The notes: generated from the sequence alone by a model not told the origin. Numbered from the stretch's first letter, positions 7,538-16,508 are shown. The stretch is 64,000 nt of DNA from Lachnospiraceae bacterium UBA7050 (GCA_002493905.1 DLAJ01000010.1:45199-109198), one strand, 5' to 3'. Numbers and translations are program-made.

Positions 7538-9007
7538 TTAGTTGCCAAGGAATGCCTCATAAGATGCCTGTGCATTTGCTGCAACCGTAGCAGGGTCCAT
7601 TTCTCCGTTGCACATAGCCTGCATATCAGCATTCAGCGTGCCCCATACAGAACCGTCAACATAGGAGTCATAAATCTCTGTTGCAATGTTGTCATTGTAG
7701 TTGAAGTTGTAGAAATCAACCGTTACCTGATCGAATGCGCTCATATCAAAGTCAGCCTTGTAGAAGCCCTGCTCTGCATAGTTCTCACCAACATAGACTG
7801 CAAAGTCCGGTCCGGTGATCTCACGGGCAAGATCGATACATGCTGCAAGCTTATCCGGGTCCTCTGCTACCTTAGCGTTGATCGCAACACCATAGCCCAT
7901 ACCGATGTTCTGGTAGTTTGCTACATGTGCGCCGTCAGCTACCTGAGGAAGTACGGCAACCTTTAAGTTTGCATACTTGTCAGCATCTACGGAAGCCTTG
8001 ATATAGGAGAAGTCCCAGTTACCGCCGATGAATGCTGCTGCATCGCCTGCGATGAAGTACTCGCGCGCATCTTCGTTTGTTACTGCATTGAAGTCAGAGT
8101 TGAAAATCTGTGTGTCATGGAACAGTCTCTGGGTCTCTGTCAGTGCTGCTACGAATGCATCATCCGTGAACGCTGCCTGTCCGTCGCCTGCCATGATGTG
8201 GTCAAACCACTCTGTTCCGGTGTACTGATAGCCTAAGCAGGAAATGAAATCAGAGTTCATCTGCCACTGACCGCCGTTACCGAACGCGATCGTGTCAACA
8301 CCCTGTCCCTCAAAGTACTCAACTGCGGACTCAACCTCTGCCCAAGTCGTCGGGAAGCTGTCAAAGCCTGCGTCTGCCCACATCTGAGCATCGTATACTA
8401 CTACAGTACAGGTAAGACCTGTCAGAGCCGGGAATGCGTAATACTTGCCGTCAACTGTGAACGGAGTCATTCTGTCGTAGTTGTAATTAGAAGCATACGG
8501 AGAATTGTTGATCGCATCCGTTAAGTCAAGGATCAGTCCCTGAGATGCCCAGCTTGCTGCGTTCATACCCTGAAGCATGAATACGTCAGGAAGAGAATCT
8601 GCGTTTGCATAAGTTGCGATCTGCGTCTTGAAGTCTGCGTTCGCAAGAACTTCCTGATTCAGTGTGATGTCCGGATGAGCGGACTCCCAGTTAGCGATTG
8701 CTCTACGGAATGCATCGGAACCACCATTACCCTCGGACTCCTCGGAAGTGGAATAATGCATGAATGTGATCTCTCCTGTATAAGCAAGTCCCTCGCCGTC
8801 AGCATCATTGTTGTCTGCAGGTGCATCAGCATCGTTGTTGTCCGCCGGAGCGTCAGCATCGTTGTTGTCTGCAGGAGTATTGTTCTCCACCTGCTGGTTG
8901 TCATTGTTCGCCGGAGCGTCATTCTTGTTGTCATCTCCGCCGCCGCAAGCTGCAAGGGAAATTACCATTGCAGATGCCAGTAACACACTTAATAATTTCT
9001 TTTTCAC
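7538..9007 (-). CDS. Sugar ABC transporter solute-binding lipoprotein
   Basis: 489 residues. Signal peptide with lipobox LAAC (Cys21), then an Asn/Asp/Ala/Pro linker containing three 27-base repeats (8802-8882) encoding a 9-residue unit. The mature domain is a family 1 extracellular sugar-binding fold (TGEITFMHYS..., GNGGQWQM, AAAFIGGNWDFSYIK). First gene of the importer operon. The start is GTG at 9007, with AGGAGG 10 bases upstream. Probably captures cellobiose or cello-oligosaccharides at the cell surface, inferred from the neighbouring cellobiose phosphorylase and LacI regulator; the sequence alone does not fix the sugar. Confidence 0.9.
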   Translation of the reverse strand: MKKKLLSVLLASAMVISLAACGGGDDNKNDAPANNDNQQVENNTPADNNDADAPADNNDADAPADNNDADGEGLAYTGEITFMHYSTSEESEGNGGSDAFRRAIANWESAHPDITLNQEVLANADFKTQIATYANADSLPDVFMLQGMNAASWASQGLILDLTDAINNSPYASNYNYDRMTPFTVDGKYYAFPALTGLTCTVVVYDAQMWADAGFDSFPTTWAEVESAVEYFEGQGVDTIAFGNGGQWQMNSDFISCLGYQYTGTEWFDHIMAGDGQAAFTDDAFVAALTETQRLFHDTQIFNSDFNAVTNEDAREYFIAGDAAAFIGGNWDFSYIKASVDADKYANLKVAVLPQVADGAHVANYQNIGMGYGVAINAKVAEDPDKLAACIDLAREITGPDFAVYVGENYAEQGFYKADFDMSAFDQVTVDFYNFNYNDNIATEIYDSYVDGSVWGTLNADMQAMCNGEMDPATVAANAQASYEAFLGN

Positions 9008-9163
9008 TTTTTCTTATCCTCCTCTTATAAAGTGTGATGAACAGTTACTGCATTTATATCAATATCACTTTCGTGTGATATAAATACCAAAAGGTATTAA
9101 AATGGCTGTGAAAAAACCGTCCGCCCGTACGTGTTAGTAAGCCCGCCGGCTGTTCCCGAACCA

Positions 9164-9262
9164 GATATTCAGTAAATTTTTAATTTACTGAATATCGTAA
9201 AAGACCACTGGTCTTTTGAAAAATAACGACACTACTATATCACAGTTTGAACTGCTTGCCAA
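9164..9262 (-). promoter_or_regulatory. Promoter and double-hairpin 5' leader of the sugar ABC operon
   Basis: On the minus strand TTGGCA (9262-9257), 17 bases, TATAGT (9239-9234) form a good sigma-A promoter in the 318-base gap 9008-9325. Transcription would start near 9227, giving a leader of about 220 bases. It opens with two hairpins: an 8-bp stem (9199-9217) and a perfect 15-bp stem (9164-9178 with 9182-9196). Nearer the gene, TTTATATCA/TGATATAAA inverted repeats (about 9053-9085) surround an ATCAC/GTGAT pair. Function unknown; attenuation or mRNA stabilisation are possible. The first hairpin could alternatively terminate lacI. Confidence 0.6.
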
Positions 9263-9325
9263 CCCAAAATGAAGATTTTCGTTTAATTTCGTTCACACTT
9301 CGTTCGCATTCCGTTCGTATTTTAT

Positions 9326-10336
9326 TCATATTTTCCCGACCGTCCCGCCGCATTCCAGCTCGCCGGGTACCGTGATCAGTTCAATCAGCGTCGTTTTCGG
9401 ATGCTCGATCAGTTCGATCAGTTTCTTTGCCGCAGTCGTCCCGATCGTCTTCGTATCCTGCCTGATCGTCGTTAAGATCGGTTCAAACTGGGATGCGATA
9501 TTGAGCCCGTCATATCCTGCAACCGAAATATCTTCCGGTATCCTAAGCCCCTTACTTTTCAAGAAGTTGATCCCGCCGACCGCTGCGAAGTCATCCGGAT
9601 AGATAATGCAGGTCGGCCGTTCCTTTTGTTTTAGAAGATGCTCCGTCTGACACGACGCCTTGCGCATATCACGGTATGCGCCCGGAAGCACATAACTGTC
9701 TGGAATTTTCAGTCCAAGCTCTTCTGCCGCCCGGTAAAAGCTGGAAAGACGGTCTTTCGTGACCGAGGTGTCGTCCCCGTAAATGTAAGCAACTCTGCGG
9801 TGCCCCATTTCATATATATAATAGAGGAGATCCCTCATGCCCCTGATATTGTCAGAAGCAACCGTGATCCTTTCCGAAAACACATGATCAATCGTCACAA
9901 CCGGAAGCTGGCTCTGTAATAGTTCGATCACCTCCGCATCCTTAAAGTCAATGCAGGCGATCACGATCCCGTCAAGCCCCCGGTACCGGCTGTGTTCTAA
10001 ATAGGAAAGCCGGTTCTTGCGCGTCTTAGAGCAGTTCAAAAAGGTTATGTCATACCCACGGCTCTCTGCATAAAGCCGGAAACTGTCCAGCACATTTGCA
10101 AAATAATCATGCGTCAGCCCGCTCTGTGACTCATCCGCGAACAAAACGCCCAGATTGTAAGTGCGTTTCGTCTTTAACGCTCTTGCGGAAAGATTCGGAA
10201 GATAACCCATTTCCTTTGCAACCCGCCTGATATGAAGTTTCGTTTCCTCACCAATGTCAGCGTGATCGTTCAGCGCTTTGGAAACCGTCGCCACTGAAAC
10301 GCCGCAGGCAATGGATATGTCTTTCATGGATGCCAT
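9326..10336 (-). CDS. LacI-family regulator of the cellobiose module
   Basis: 336 residues: N-terminal helix-turn-helix with hinge (MKDISIACGVSVATVSKALN, then LPNLSARALKT) and a periplasmic-binding-like sensor domain (GVLFADESQSG, DGIVIACIDF, VVTIDHVFSE, TCIIYPDDFAAVG). It sits between the importer operon and the divergent cellobiose phosphorylase gene, so it probably represses both and responds to an incoming sugar. Start at 10336 is favoured by GAAAGGA 12-13 bases upstream; ATG at 10360 and 10327 are alternatives. Just after its stop the DNA carries several TTCGTT units about 11 bases apart (9278-9315). Confidence 0.88.
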   Translation of the reverse strand: MASMKDISIACGVSVATVSKALNDHADIGEETKLHIRRVAKEMGYLPNLSARALKTKRTYNLGVLFADESQSGLTHDYFANVLDSFRLYAESRGYDITFLNCSKTRKNRLSYLEHSRYRGLDGIVIACIDFKDAEVIELLQSQLPVVTIDHVFSERITVASDNIRGMRDLLYYIYEMGHRRVAYIYGDDTSVTKDRLSSFYRAAEELGLKIPDSYVLPGAYRDMRKASCQTEHLLKQKERPTCIIYPDDFAAVGGINFLKSKGLRIPEDISVAGYDGLNIASQFEPILTTIRQDTKTIGTTAAKKLIELIEHPKTTLIELITVPGELECGGTVGKI

Positions 10337-10430
10337 ATGATTAGAACGTCCTTTCTCCATGCCGACAGCGATCAAAAGCAAAGCCTTCTGGAATCAGGTT
10401 TATACATCTCGCCAGCAATGCGCTGAGCGC

Positions 10431-10480
10431 TTAATCGTTTTCGTTATGTTGAGTATATAACACAATTACTATTTTTTCAA
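10431..10480 (-). promoter_or_regulatory. lacI promoter with candidate operator
   Basis: Minus strand TTGAAA (10480-10475), 17 bases, TATACT (10457-10452). Just downstream, at the likely start of transcription, the plus strand reads TTAATCGTTTTCGTTA (about 10430-10446), which shares TTAAWCGTTTTC with the site in front of cellobiose phosphorylase. This supports autoregulation. A GCGCT/AGCGC inverted repeat lies beside it (10419-10429). Confidence 0.6.
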
Positions 10481-10589
10481 TATTTTATTGTGCATTTTTA
10501 TGCTGATTTTATATTTTTGTATATCTTTGCCATATTTTTTTCCACATTTTGTATATTATCACAATTTTTGATTGTCGTTTTTCGCTTCC

Positions 10590-10662
10590 TTGCTTTTTTC
10601 CTTTGTCTTATGTATAATCAAAAGCAGTGGACAACGCTTTTATTTACGCCACTTAAACGTTT
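10590..10662 (+). promoter_or_regulatory. Cellobiose phosphorylase promoter and LacI operator candidate
   Basis: TTGCTT (10590-10595), 17 bases, TATAAT (10613-10618). About 35 bases past the likely start point lies TTAAACGTTTTC with the perfect core AAACGTTT (10655-10662), a LacI-family type operator with central CG. The remaining DNA of the 358-base gap between the two start codons is AT-rich and holds no gene that I can see. Confidence 0.65.
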
Positions 10663-10694
10663 TCTTAAAACAAACAGAAAAGGAGAACAAGGCT

Positions 10695-13172
10695 ATGAAA
10701 TTCGGCTATTTCGATGACGCCAATCAGGAATATGTCATCACCACACCAAAGACTCCGCTCCCCTGGATCAACTACCTCGGGTGTAATGAGTTCTTTTCCC
10801 TCATTTCCAACACCTGCGGCGGTTATACTTTCTACAAGGATGCGAAGCTTTTACGAATCACCAGATATCGCTACAACGACGTACCTTATGACTGCAACGG
10901 CAAATACTACTATATTAAAGACGGTGACTCTTTCTGGAATCCCGGCTGGCAGCCCGTCAAGGCGGATTTAGATTCCTATGAATGCCGGCACGGCATCGGC
11001 TACAGCCGGTTTACATCCGCAAAGAACGGCGTGGAGGCGTCCGTACTTGCTTTCGTTCCTTTACATGACAACTGCGAGATCAATCATGTCACATTGACCA
11101 ACAAAACCGACAAGCCAAAAGAGTTAAAATTGTTCTCCTACGTGGAATGGTGTCTGTGGAACGCCGATGACGATTCCAGAAACTTCCAGCGCAACTTAAG
11201 CACAGGCGAGGTTGAGATCGAGGGTTCCACGATCTATCACAAGACCGAGTACCGCGAACGCCGCAACCATTATGCCCTTTTCTCAGTCAACAGCCCGATT
11301 GACGGCTTTGATACGATCCGCAGCGAATTTATCGGCGCATATAAAAGCGGCGCCGACCCTGAGGTTGTTGAAAACGGACAATCAAAGAACAGCGTAGCAA
11401 GCGGCTGGTCTCCGATCGCTTCTCATCAGATCAATCTCACGCTTGCACCGGGTGAAAGCAAGAGTTTTGTTTTTGTTCTTGGCTACTGTGAGAATCCCGA
11501 CAATGATAAATGGGACGCGCCGGGCGTCATTAAAAAGCAGCCGGCAAAAGAACTGCTGGCAAAATTCCAGACGGATGCGGATGTGGAAAAAGCATTCGCG
11601 GAACTTACTTCTTATTGGAAAGAACTGCTTTCCAAATATACGGTTTCTTCGGGCAACGAGAAGGTCAACCGTATGGTCAATATCTGGAACCAGTATCAGT
11701 GCATGGTAACGTTTAACATGAGCCGCTCTGCTTCTTATTATGAGTCGGGCATCGGACGCGGCATGGGCTTCCGTGATTCCTGTCAGGACCTCCTTGGCTT
11801 CGTCCACTTAATCCCTGACCGCGCGCGTCAGCGTATCATTGACATTGCCTCCACCCAGTTTGAGGACGGCAGCGCATATCACCAGTACCAGCCTCTGACG
11901 AAAAAAGGAAACTCCGATATCGGCTCCGGCTTCAATGACGATCCGCTCTGGCTGATCGCCGGAACAAACGCCTACATCCGTGAGACCGGGGACATGACGA
12001 TCTTAGACCAGATGGTTCCGTTCGACAACGACGAGAGCAAAGCGAAACCTCTCATGGAACACCTGAAGCGTTCGTTCGACTATATCGTGAACCACAGGGG
12101 TCCCCACAATCTTCCGCTTATCGGGCGTGCGGACTGGAATGACTGTCTGAACTTAAACTGCCATTCCTTACAGCCGGGCGAATCGTTCCAGACGTTCGGA
12201 CCATCGGAAGGTCCTGTTGCGGAATCTGTCTTCATCGGCGGCATGTTCGTCAAGTACGGCAGGGAATACGCCGATCTTTGCCGCTTACAGGGCAATCACT
12301 CCGAAGCGGACCGGGCGCTTTCTGAAGTTGAAAAAATGAATCAGGTTCTTCTCTCAGAGGCAGGCTGGGACGGCGAATGGTTCATCCGCGCTTATGATTC
12401 TTATGGAAATAAAGTCGGCAGCAAGGACTGTGAGGAAGGTCAGATTTATATTGAACCGCAGGGCTTCTGCGTCCTGGCAGGCGTCGGCGTCAAGACCGGC
12501 GAGGCTGAGCGCGCTCTTAACTCCGTAAAAGAAAAACTCGATACCGATTACGGCATCATGATCTTGCAGCCCGCTTATACAAAATACCATGAAGAGCTCG
12601 GCGAAGTCTCCTCCTATCCGCCCGGCTATAAGGAGAACGCAGGTATTTTCTGCCACAATAATCCGTGGGTATCCATTGCCGAGACCGTTGTCGGCCGCGG
12701 AGACCGCGCATTTGAGATTTACAAGAAAACCTGCCCGGCTTATACGGAAGAAATCAGTGAAATCCATAGGACCGAGCCTTATATTTACTGTCAGATGGTT
12801 GCCGGACGCGACGCAAAATATCACGGTGAAGGCAAGAACAGCTGGCTGACCGGTACCGCAGCATGGACGTTTGTCAATATTTCCCAGTATATTCTGGGCG
12901 TCTATCCGACGCATACGGGTCTTTCCGTAAATCCGTGCGTACCGAAGGATTTCGGTGATTTCACGATCACCAGAAAATTCCGCGAAGGCACCTACCATAT
13001 TGAAGTAAAGAATCCAGACAACGTGGAGAAGGGCGTTGTAAGCCTCACAGTAGACGGAAAGCCGGTTGACATCGCGGCGGTACCCGGCGACGTTAACACA
13101 GCAGGCGGATGCATCATCCCTTACGTTAAGGGTAAAACGGAATATCAGGTTGTTGTAACAATGGGAAAGTAA
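10695..13172 (+). CDS. cbp: Cellobiose phosphorylase (GH94)
   Basis: 825 residues, full length for the family. Catalyses cellobiose + phosphate to alpha-glucose 1-phosphate + glucose in the cytoplasm, saving one ATP per disaccharide. The sequence is very close to known clostridial cellobiose phosphorylases: KFGYFDDANQEYVIT at the start, SYECRHGIGY, YHKTEYRERRNHYA, MSRSASYYESGIGRGMGFRDS, and ADWNDCLNLN holding the general-acid Asp; then PGYKENAGIFCHNNPW and KNSWLTGTAAW. The start at 10695 follows AGGAG (10681-10685); the frame is open further upstream but that part contains the promoter. Divergent from lacI and functionally paired with the importer. Confidence 0.97.
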   Translation: MKFGYFDDANQEYVITTPKTPLPWINYLGCNEFFSLISNTCGGYTFYKDAKLLRITRYRYNDVPYDCNGKYYYIKDGDSFWNPGWQPVKADLDSYECRHGIGYSRFTSAKNGVEASVLAFVPLHDNCEINHVTLTNKTDKPKELKLFSYVEWCLWNADDDSRNFQRNLSTGEVEIEGSTIYHKTEYRERRNHYALFSVNSPIDGFDTIRSEFIGAYKSGADPEVVENGQSKNSVASGWSPIASHQINLTLAPGESKSFVFVLGYCENPDNDKWDAPGVIKKQPAKELLAKFQTDADVEKAFAELTSYWKELLSKYTVSSGNEKVNRMVNIWNQYQCMVTFNMSRSASYYESGIGRGMGFRDSCQDLLGFVHLIPDRARQRIIDIASTQFEDGSAYHQYQPLTKKGNSDIGSGFNDDPLWLIAGTNAYIRETGDMTILDQMVPFDNDESKAKPLMEHLKRSFDYIVNHRGPHNLPLIGRADWNDCLNLNCHSLQPGESFQTFGPSEGPVAESVFIGGMFVKYGREYADLCRLQGNHSEADRALSEVEKMNQVLLSEAGWDGEWFIRAYDSYGNKVGSKDCEEGQIYIEPQGFCVLAGVGVKTGEAERALNSVKEKLDTDYGIMILQPAYTKYHEELGEVSSYPPGYKENAGIFCHNNPWVSIAETVVGRGDRAFEIYKKTCPAYTEEISEIHRTEPYIYCQMVAGRDAKYHGEGKNSWLTGTAAWTFVNISQYILGVYPTHTGLSVNPCVPKDFGDFTITRKFREGTYHIEVKNPDNVEKGVVSLTVDGKPVDIAAVPGDVNTAGGCIIPYVKGKTEYQVVVTMGK

Positions 13173-13204
13173 ACCTATATCCGTTCAAGTAATTCAACGA
13201 TCAT

Positions 13205-13259
13205 AAAGGGCTGCAATGCAAAATCCTTTGTTTCAAAGAGATTTGTATTGCAGCCCTTT
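13205..13259 (+). terminator. Terminator after cellobiose phosphorylase
   Basis: AAAGGGCTGCAAT (13205-13217) pairs perfectly with ATTGCAGCCCTTT (13247-13259), a 13-bp stem whose inner part can extend the pairing. It lies 33 bases after the stop codon. Confidence 0.85.
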
Positions 13260-13277
13260 CAATACACACTTTTATGG

Positions 13278-13306
13278 TTGCACTTCTTACGCACTTCGAT
13301 TATAAT
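13278..13306 (+). promoter_or_regulatory. Promoter of the Glu/Pro/Thr-rich lipoprotein gene
   Basis: TTGCAC (13278-13283), 17 bases, TATAAT (13301-13306); the ATG is 39 bases further on. Confidence 0.6.
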
Positions 13307-13344
13307 AGCGTTATCTTTCAATTTTATGAGGAGGCTATCAAAAA

Positions 13345-14526
13345 ATGAAAAAAAAGTATGCAGCACTATTATTTTTGACACTTGCTTTGGTTCTGCCTGC
13401 CTGTGGGAAAAAAGAGGATGATCCGGTAGAGCCGTCATTCTCATTTGATCAACCGACAGAAGCGCCGACGGAGGAGCCGACTCCGGAGCCGACGGAAGAA
13501 CCGACAGAAGCACCCGACGAAGAAGAGCCGACAGAAGCGCCTGAAGAAGACCCGAACGCCGGCGATGGCGATCTGTCCGGCGTTGATCTGGATGATCTGG
13601 GCGCAGCCAGCACGGATGTCGATTACCGTGCGCCTTTTACCGGTTACTACGGCGGAGACTATATCCTCATCAAAAACAATCAATGGGAAGGATACAATCT
13701 CGTATATTCTGACTCCACCGAAGCCTACGCACTTGTTGATGAAGACGTCAGATATTTTACCGTAGTCGGAGATGAAGTTTATTATACTTCCAGAGACGCC
13801 GATACAGAAACCTATTCTTTCTGGAAAATCGCGATGGAAAACGGCGCGGAGCCGGAGGCTGTATTGGCAGGAACGCAGGTTTGTTCTTTTTCCTATTATA
13901 ATGGTCTGATCTACTATGATAATTATGACGATTATTATGAGCTGTACTGCTATAATCCTGCGGACGGCAGCAACGAGCGGATTGACACCGACTCGCTTGG
14001 ACGTTATTACATTCTGAACGATTACATCTATTATGAGCGCATGGATGACAAGACCTTCTGCAAAATGAAGCTGGATGGCAGCGACAAGCAGACGCTCTTT
14101 GCACTCGCTGACTACAATTTGGAATACTTAAACAGCATGACCGCCTTTGATGTCAGCGGCTACATCTTCTTTACGTTCCTGACGCCGGACGGCGAAATGT
14201 ATGTCACAACGGAGGACGGCGCTAATTATGAGCTGATTGCAAGCGGTCTTCAGGACTTTGACTTAAATCAGGATATTTACTGTGCAGACGGTTCCCTTTA
14301 CTATTCCGCTGAAAACGGAACGGAAATCCACAGACTCGACATTGCAGAATATCTGCTGACCGAGGATATGGAAAGTATCCCTGATACCGTCATCTGCAAC
14401 AGAAGCTTTTACTACTTTGAGCTGACCGACGGCCTGCTTTATGTAGAGTTATACGACGGCAACAATGAAGTGGAAGTTTACGATGCTGTGACCGGAGAAT
14501 TATATAATACCTTTGATTTTTCATAA
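13345..14526 (+). CDS. Surface lipoprotein with beta-propeller-like domain
   Basis: 393 residues. Signal peptide and lipobox LPAC, then a Thr/Glu/Pro linker of EEPTEAP-type units (residues of about 32-75). The rest consists of repeated short blocks in which VYYTS, LIYYDNYD, YIYYERMDD and LYYSAENG alternate with CYNPADGS- or KMKLDGSD-type turns; this is the pattern of DUF5050-like six-bladed propellers that bind or sense at the cell surface. I do not know its ligand. It is a single gene between two terminators; AGGAGG (13329-13334) sets the start. Confidence 0.7.
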   Translation: MKKKYAALLFLTLALVLPACGKKEDDPVEPSFSFDQPTEAPTEEPTPEPTEEPTEAPDEEEPTEAPEEDPNAGDGDLSGVDLDDLGAASTDVDYRAPFTGYYGGDYILIKNNQWEGYNLVYSDSTEAYALVDEDVRYFTVVGDEVYYTSRDADTETYSFWKIAMENGAEPEAVLAGTQVCSFSYYNGLIYYDNYDDYYELYCYNPADGSNERIDTDSLGRYYILNDYIYYERMDDKTFCKMKLDGSDKQTLFALADYNLEYLNSMTAFDVSGYIFFTFLTPDGEMYVTTEDGANYELIASGLQDFDLNQDIYCADGSLYYSAENGTEIHRLDIAEYLLTEDMESIPDTVICNRSFYYFELTDGLLYVELYDGNNEVEVYDAVTGELYNTFDFS

Positions 14527-14555
14527 ACCGGAGCTTTTATCAAAGAAAGTTTCTA

Positions 14556-14609
14556 TAGAAAAAAGATTCCGCATGTGCAGATGATCGCGCATGCAGAATC
14601 TTTTTTCTA
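14556..14609 (+). terminator. Terminator of the lipoprotein gene
   Basis: TAGAAAAAAGATTC (14556-14569) and GAATCTTTTTTCTA (14596-14609) form a 14-bp stem; an inner GCATG/CATGC pairing extends it, and a T6 run is included. The following 150 bases to 14762 hold direct copies of a unit like GTATGCCGCTTCTTTTTT and no gene. Confidence 0.85.
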
Positions 14610-14762
14610 TGCTACTTCTTTTTTTGTATGCCGCTTCTTTTTTGTATGCCGCTTACTTTGTCAGGTACTTCCTTTTTTGTTCAGTACTTTTTTGCCCTGA
14701 CTATCAAGAAAAGCAAACGATCATTGATTTGTCCGCGTTTATTAGAATCACTCTCCACGGAC

Positions 14763-16232
14763 TCAGCGTACGGCTGCCTCTCCCGCATGGGGAATATCCG
14801 TATATTCTGCAATATCCCTGTCCGTTGTCACAAGGTCATGAACATTCAATTCATGAACATTTCCATGCCCCGTAATTCTTGCGAACATCATCAGCTCGGC
14901 GCGTGATACGTTCAGGAAATTTGCCACTCTCTGAGCTGCCGCATCCACATGAAGGCGCTTTTCCAGCTCGGGATTCTGTGTCGCAATCCCTACCGGACAG
15001 TTTCCGGAGCCGCAGATGCGGTACTGCTGGCATGCCGCTGCAATTAAGCCTGCGCTTGCGACCGCAACCGCGTCGGCGCCCATTGCAAGCGCCTTGGCAA
15101 AATCGGAGGACACCCGCAGGCCTCCCGTAATCACCAGCGCAATATCCGAGTGAACCGCATCCAGATATTTCCTTGCCCTCGCCAACGCAAACACAGTCGG
15201 AACGGATGTGGATTCCCTGAGCAGAAGCGGGCTGGACCCCGTCGCTCCTCCGCGTCCGTCAATCGTGATAAAATCCGGCTCCGCATAAACACAATGCTCC
15301 AGGTCCTGTTCAATTCTGCCCGCCGCAATTTTAATTCCGATCGGTCTTCCGCCCGAACGTTCACGAAGCATGGATACCATCGCCTTCAAATCCTCTTTGG
15401 AATTGATCTCCGGGAATTTACTCGGACTCTGGATATCCTCTCCTTCTTTTTTCCCTCTTAACGCGGCAATCTCGGCCGTCACCTTCTCACCGGGAAGATG
15501 ACCTCCCATCCCAGGCTTCGTCCCCTGTCCGATTTTAATCTCGATCGCGTCAGAAGACCTTAAATTCTCATCGTTCACGCTGTATTTATTGGGTATATAC
15601 TCAAATATGTACTTATACGCCGCTTCTTTTTCCTCCGGCAGGATTCCTCCCTCCCCGCTGCACATTGCCGTTTTTGCCATGGCGCTGCCCTTTGCAAGCG
15701 CCACCTTAATGCTGCGCGAAAGCGCACCGAAAGACATATGCGAAATATAGACCGGGCTTTCCAACACCATCGGCTGTTTAGCATGTTTTCCTATTACAGT
15801 CCTTGTAACAACTTCGTCGCCGTCATTTAAGGGCGGCGGATTTAACTGTGCGCCGAGAAGCAGAATATCATCCCATGACGGCATTTTCATCTGTGTTCCC
15901 ATTGCACCGTCAATCATTTTTCCACTCACCGCCATCTGATGAATTTCTTCCATGTAACGGCTGTTTTTGTCGTTTCTGACATACTGCGGGTCATAGTCAA
16001 GCGCTCCCCGGGTTTCGGTAAACACTGCTTCGTTCCCGGCAGCGGCGCTCTGCGGTCCGGCAGCCGCCGTCACCTGATTCGCAGTCACCGATTTATCCTC
16101 ATGACCGCCGACCGCATAAAATTTGGAAACAGGCTGCTTACACACAGGGCATGCGTCAAGCTCAGAAAACGGTCTGCCCTCTTTTTCCTCATCAAAAATA
16201 TAACCACAGATACTGCATTGATATACCGCCAT
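14763..16232 (-). CDS. Rubredoxin-domain glutamate synthase-like FMN/Fe-S oxidoreductase
   Basis: 489 residues. Residues 1-40 are a rubredoxin-like iron site (Cys6-x2-Cys9 and Cys28-x2-Cys31). After an Ala-rich linker comes an FMN-binding glutamate synthase central domain (GQGTKPGMGGHLPGEKV, PIGIKIAAGRIE, DFITIDGRGGATGSSP, ALAMGADAVAVAS). Near the C-terminus CQQYRICGSGNC has the C-x5-C-x4-C spacing of the glutamate synthase [3Fe-4S] cluster. The amidotransferase domain is missing, as in archaeal-type single-subunit forms, so the reaction is either ammonia/other-donor glutamate synthesis or another FMN-dependent electron transfer. GAGGAGGTT precedes the ATG. Confidence 0.88.
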   Translation of the reverse strand: MAVYQCSICGYIFDEEKEGRPFSELDACPVCKQPVSKFYAVGGHEDKSVTANQVTAAAGPQSAAAGNEAVFTETRGALDYDPQYVRNDKNSRYMEEIHQMAVSGKMIDGAMGTQMKMPSWDDILLLGAQLNPPPLNDGDEVVTRTVIGKHAKQPMVLESPVYISHMSFGALSRSIKVALAKGSAMAKTAMCSGEGGILPEEKEAAYKYIFEYIPNKYSVNDENLRSSDAIEIKIGQGTKPGMGGHLPGEKVTAEIAALRGKKEGEDIQSPSKFPEINSKEDLKAMVSMLRERSGGRPIGIKIAAGRIEQDLEHCVYAEPDFITIDGRGGATGSSPLLLRESTSVPTVFALARARKYLDAVHSDIALVITGGLRVSSDFAKALAMGADAVAVASAGLIAAACQQYRICGSGNCPVGIATQNPELEKRLHVDAAAQRVANFLNVSRAELMMFARITGHGNVHELNVHDLVTTDRDIAEYTDIPHAGEAAVR

Positions 16233-16322
16233 ACATAACCTCCTCTTCGTTCTCAGTTCTCTTTACGTTCAATCTGGCAGCTTTCTTATACTTCCTATCC
16301 GCTGCGATACTCTGATACACTG

Positions 16323-16351
16323 ATTATAGTATAGAAGGCATGCTGTGACAA
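16323..16351 (-). promoter_or_regulatory. Promoter of the rubredoxin-glutamate synthase gene
   Basis: Minus strand TTGTCA (16351-16346), 17 bases, TATAAT (16328-16323), about 90 bases before the ATG. Confidence 0.65.
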
Positions 16352-16468
16352 CAAAGAATTGCATCAAGGATGCGGACAAGATGCGAACAAAATGCAAAGA
16401 GACTTTGATGCATGCAAGCCCTCATTACAGCACCGACACCGATACCACGACACTTCAAAGCATACAGA

Positions 16469-16505
16469 AAGCCGTCACACCCGATGTGTTCGGATGTGAC
16501 GGCTT
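16469..16505 (-). terminator. Terminator after tRNA-Arg
   Basis: AAGCCGTCACA (16469-16479) pairs with TGTGACGGCTT (16495-16505), an 11-bp stem directly 3' of the tRNA on the minus strand; TTTCTGTAT follows. Confidence 0.85.
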
Positions 16506-16508
16506 AAC

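Noticed and set aside
8802..8882. Regular repeats resembling a CRISPR array
   Set aside because: The three 27-base units are contiguous, without spacers, and keep the reading frame of the lipoprotein.
8659..9083. Repetitive open frames opposite the sugar-binding protein linker
   Set aside because: They mirror the 27-base linker repeats of the lipoprotein gene and lack ribosome binding sites.
14591..14906. Phe/Leu-rich open frames after the lipoprotein terminator
   Set aside because: T-rich repeated DNA overlapping the 3' end of the glutamate synthase-like gene; no ribosome binding site.
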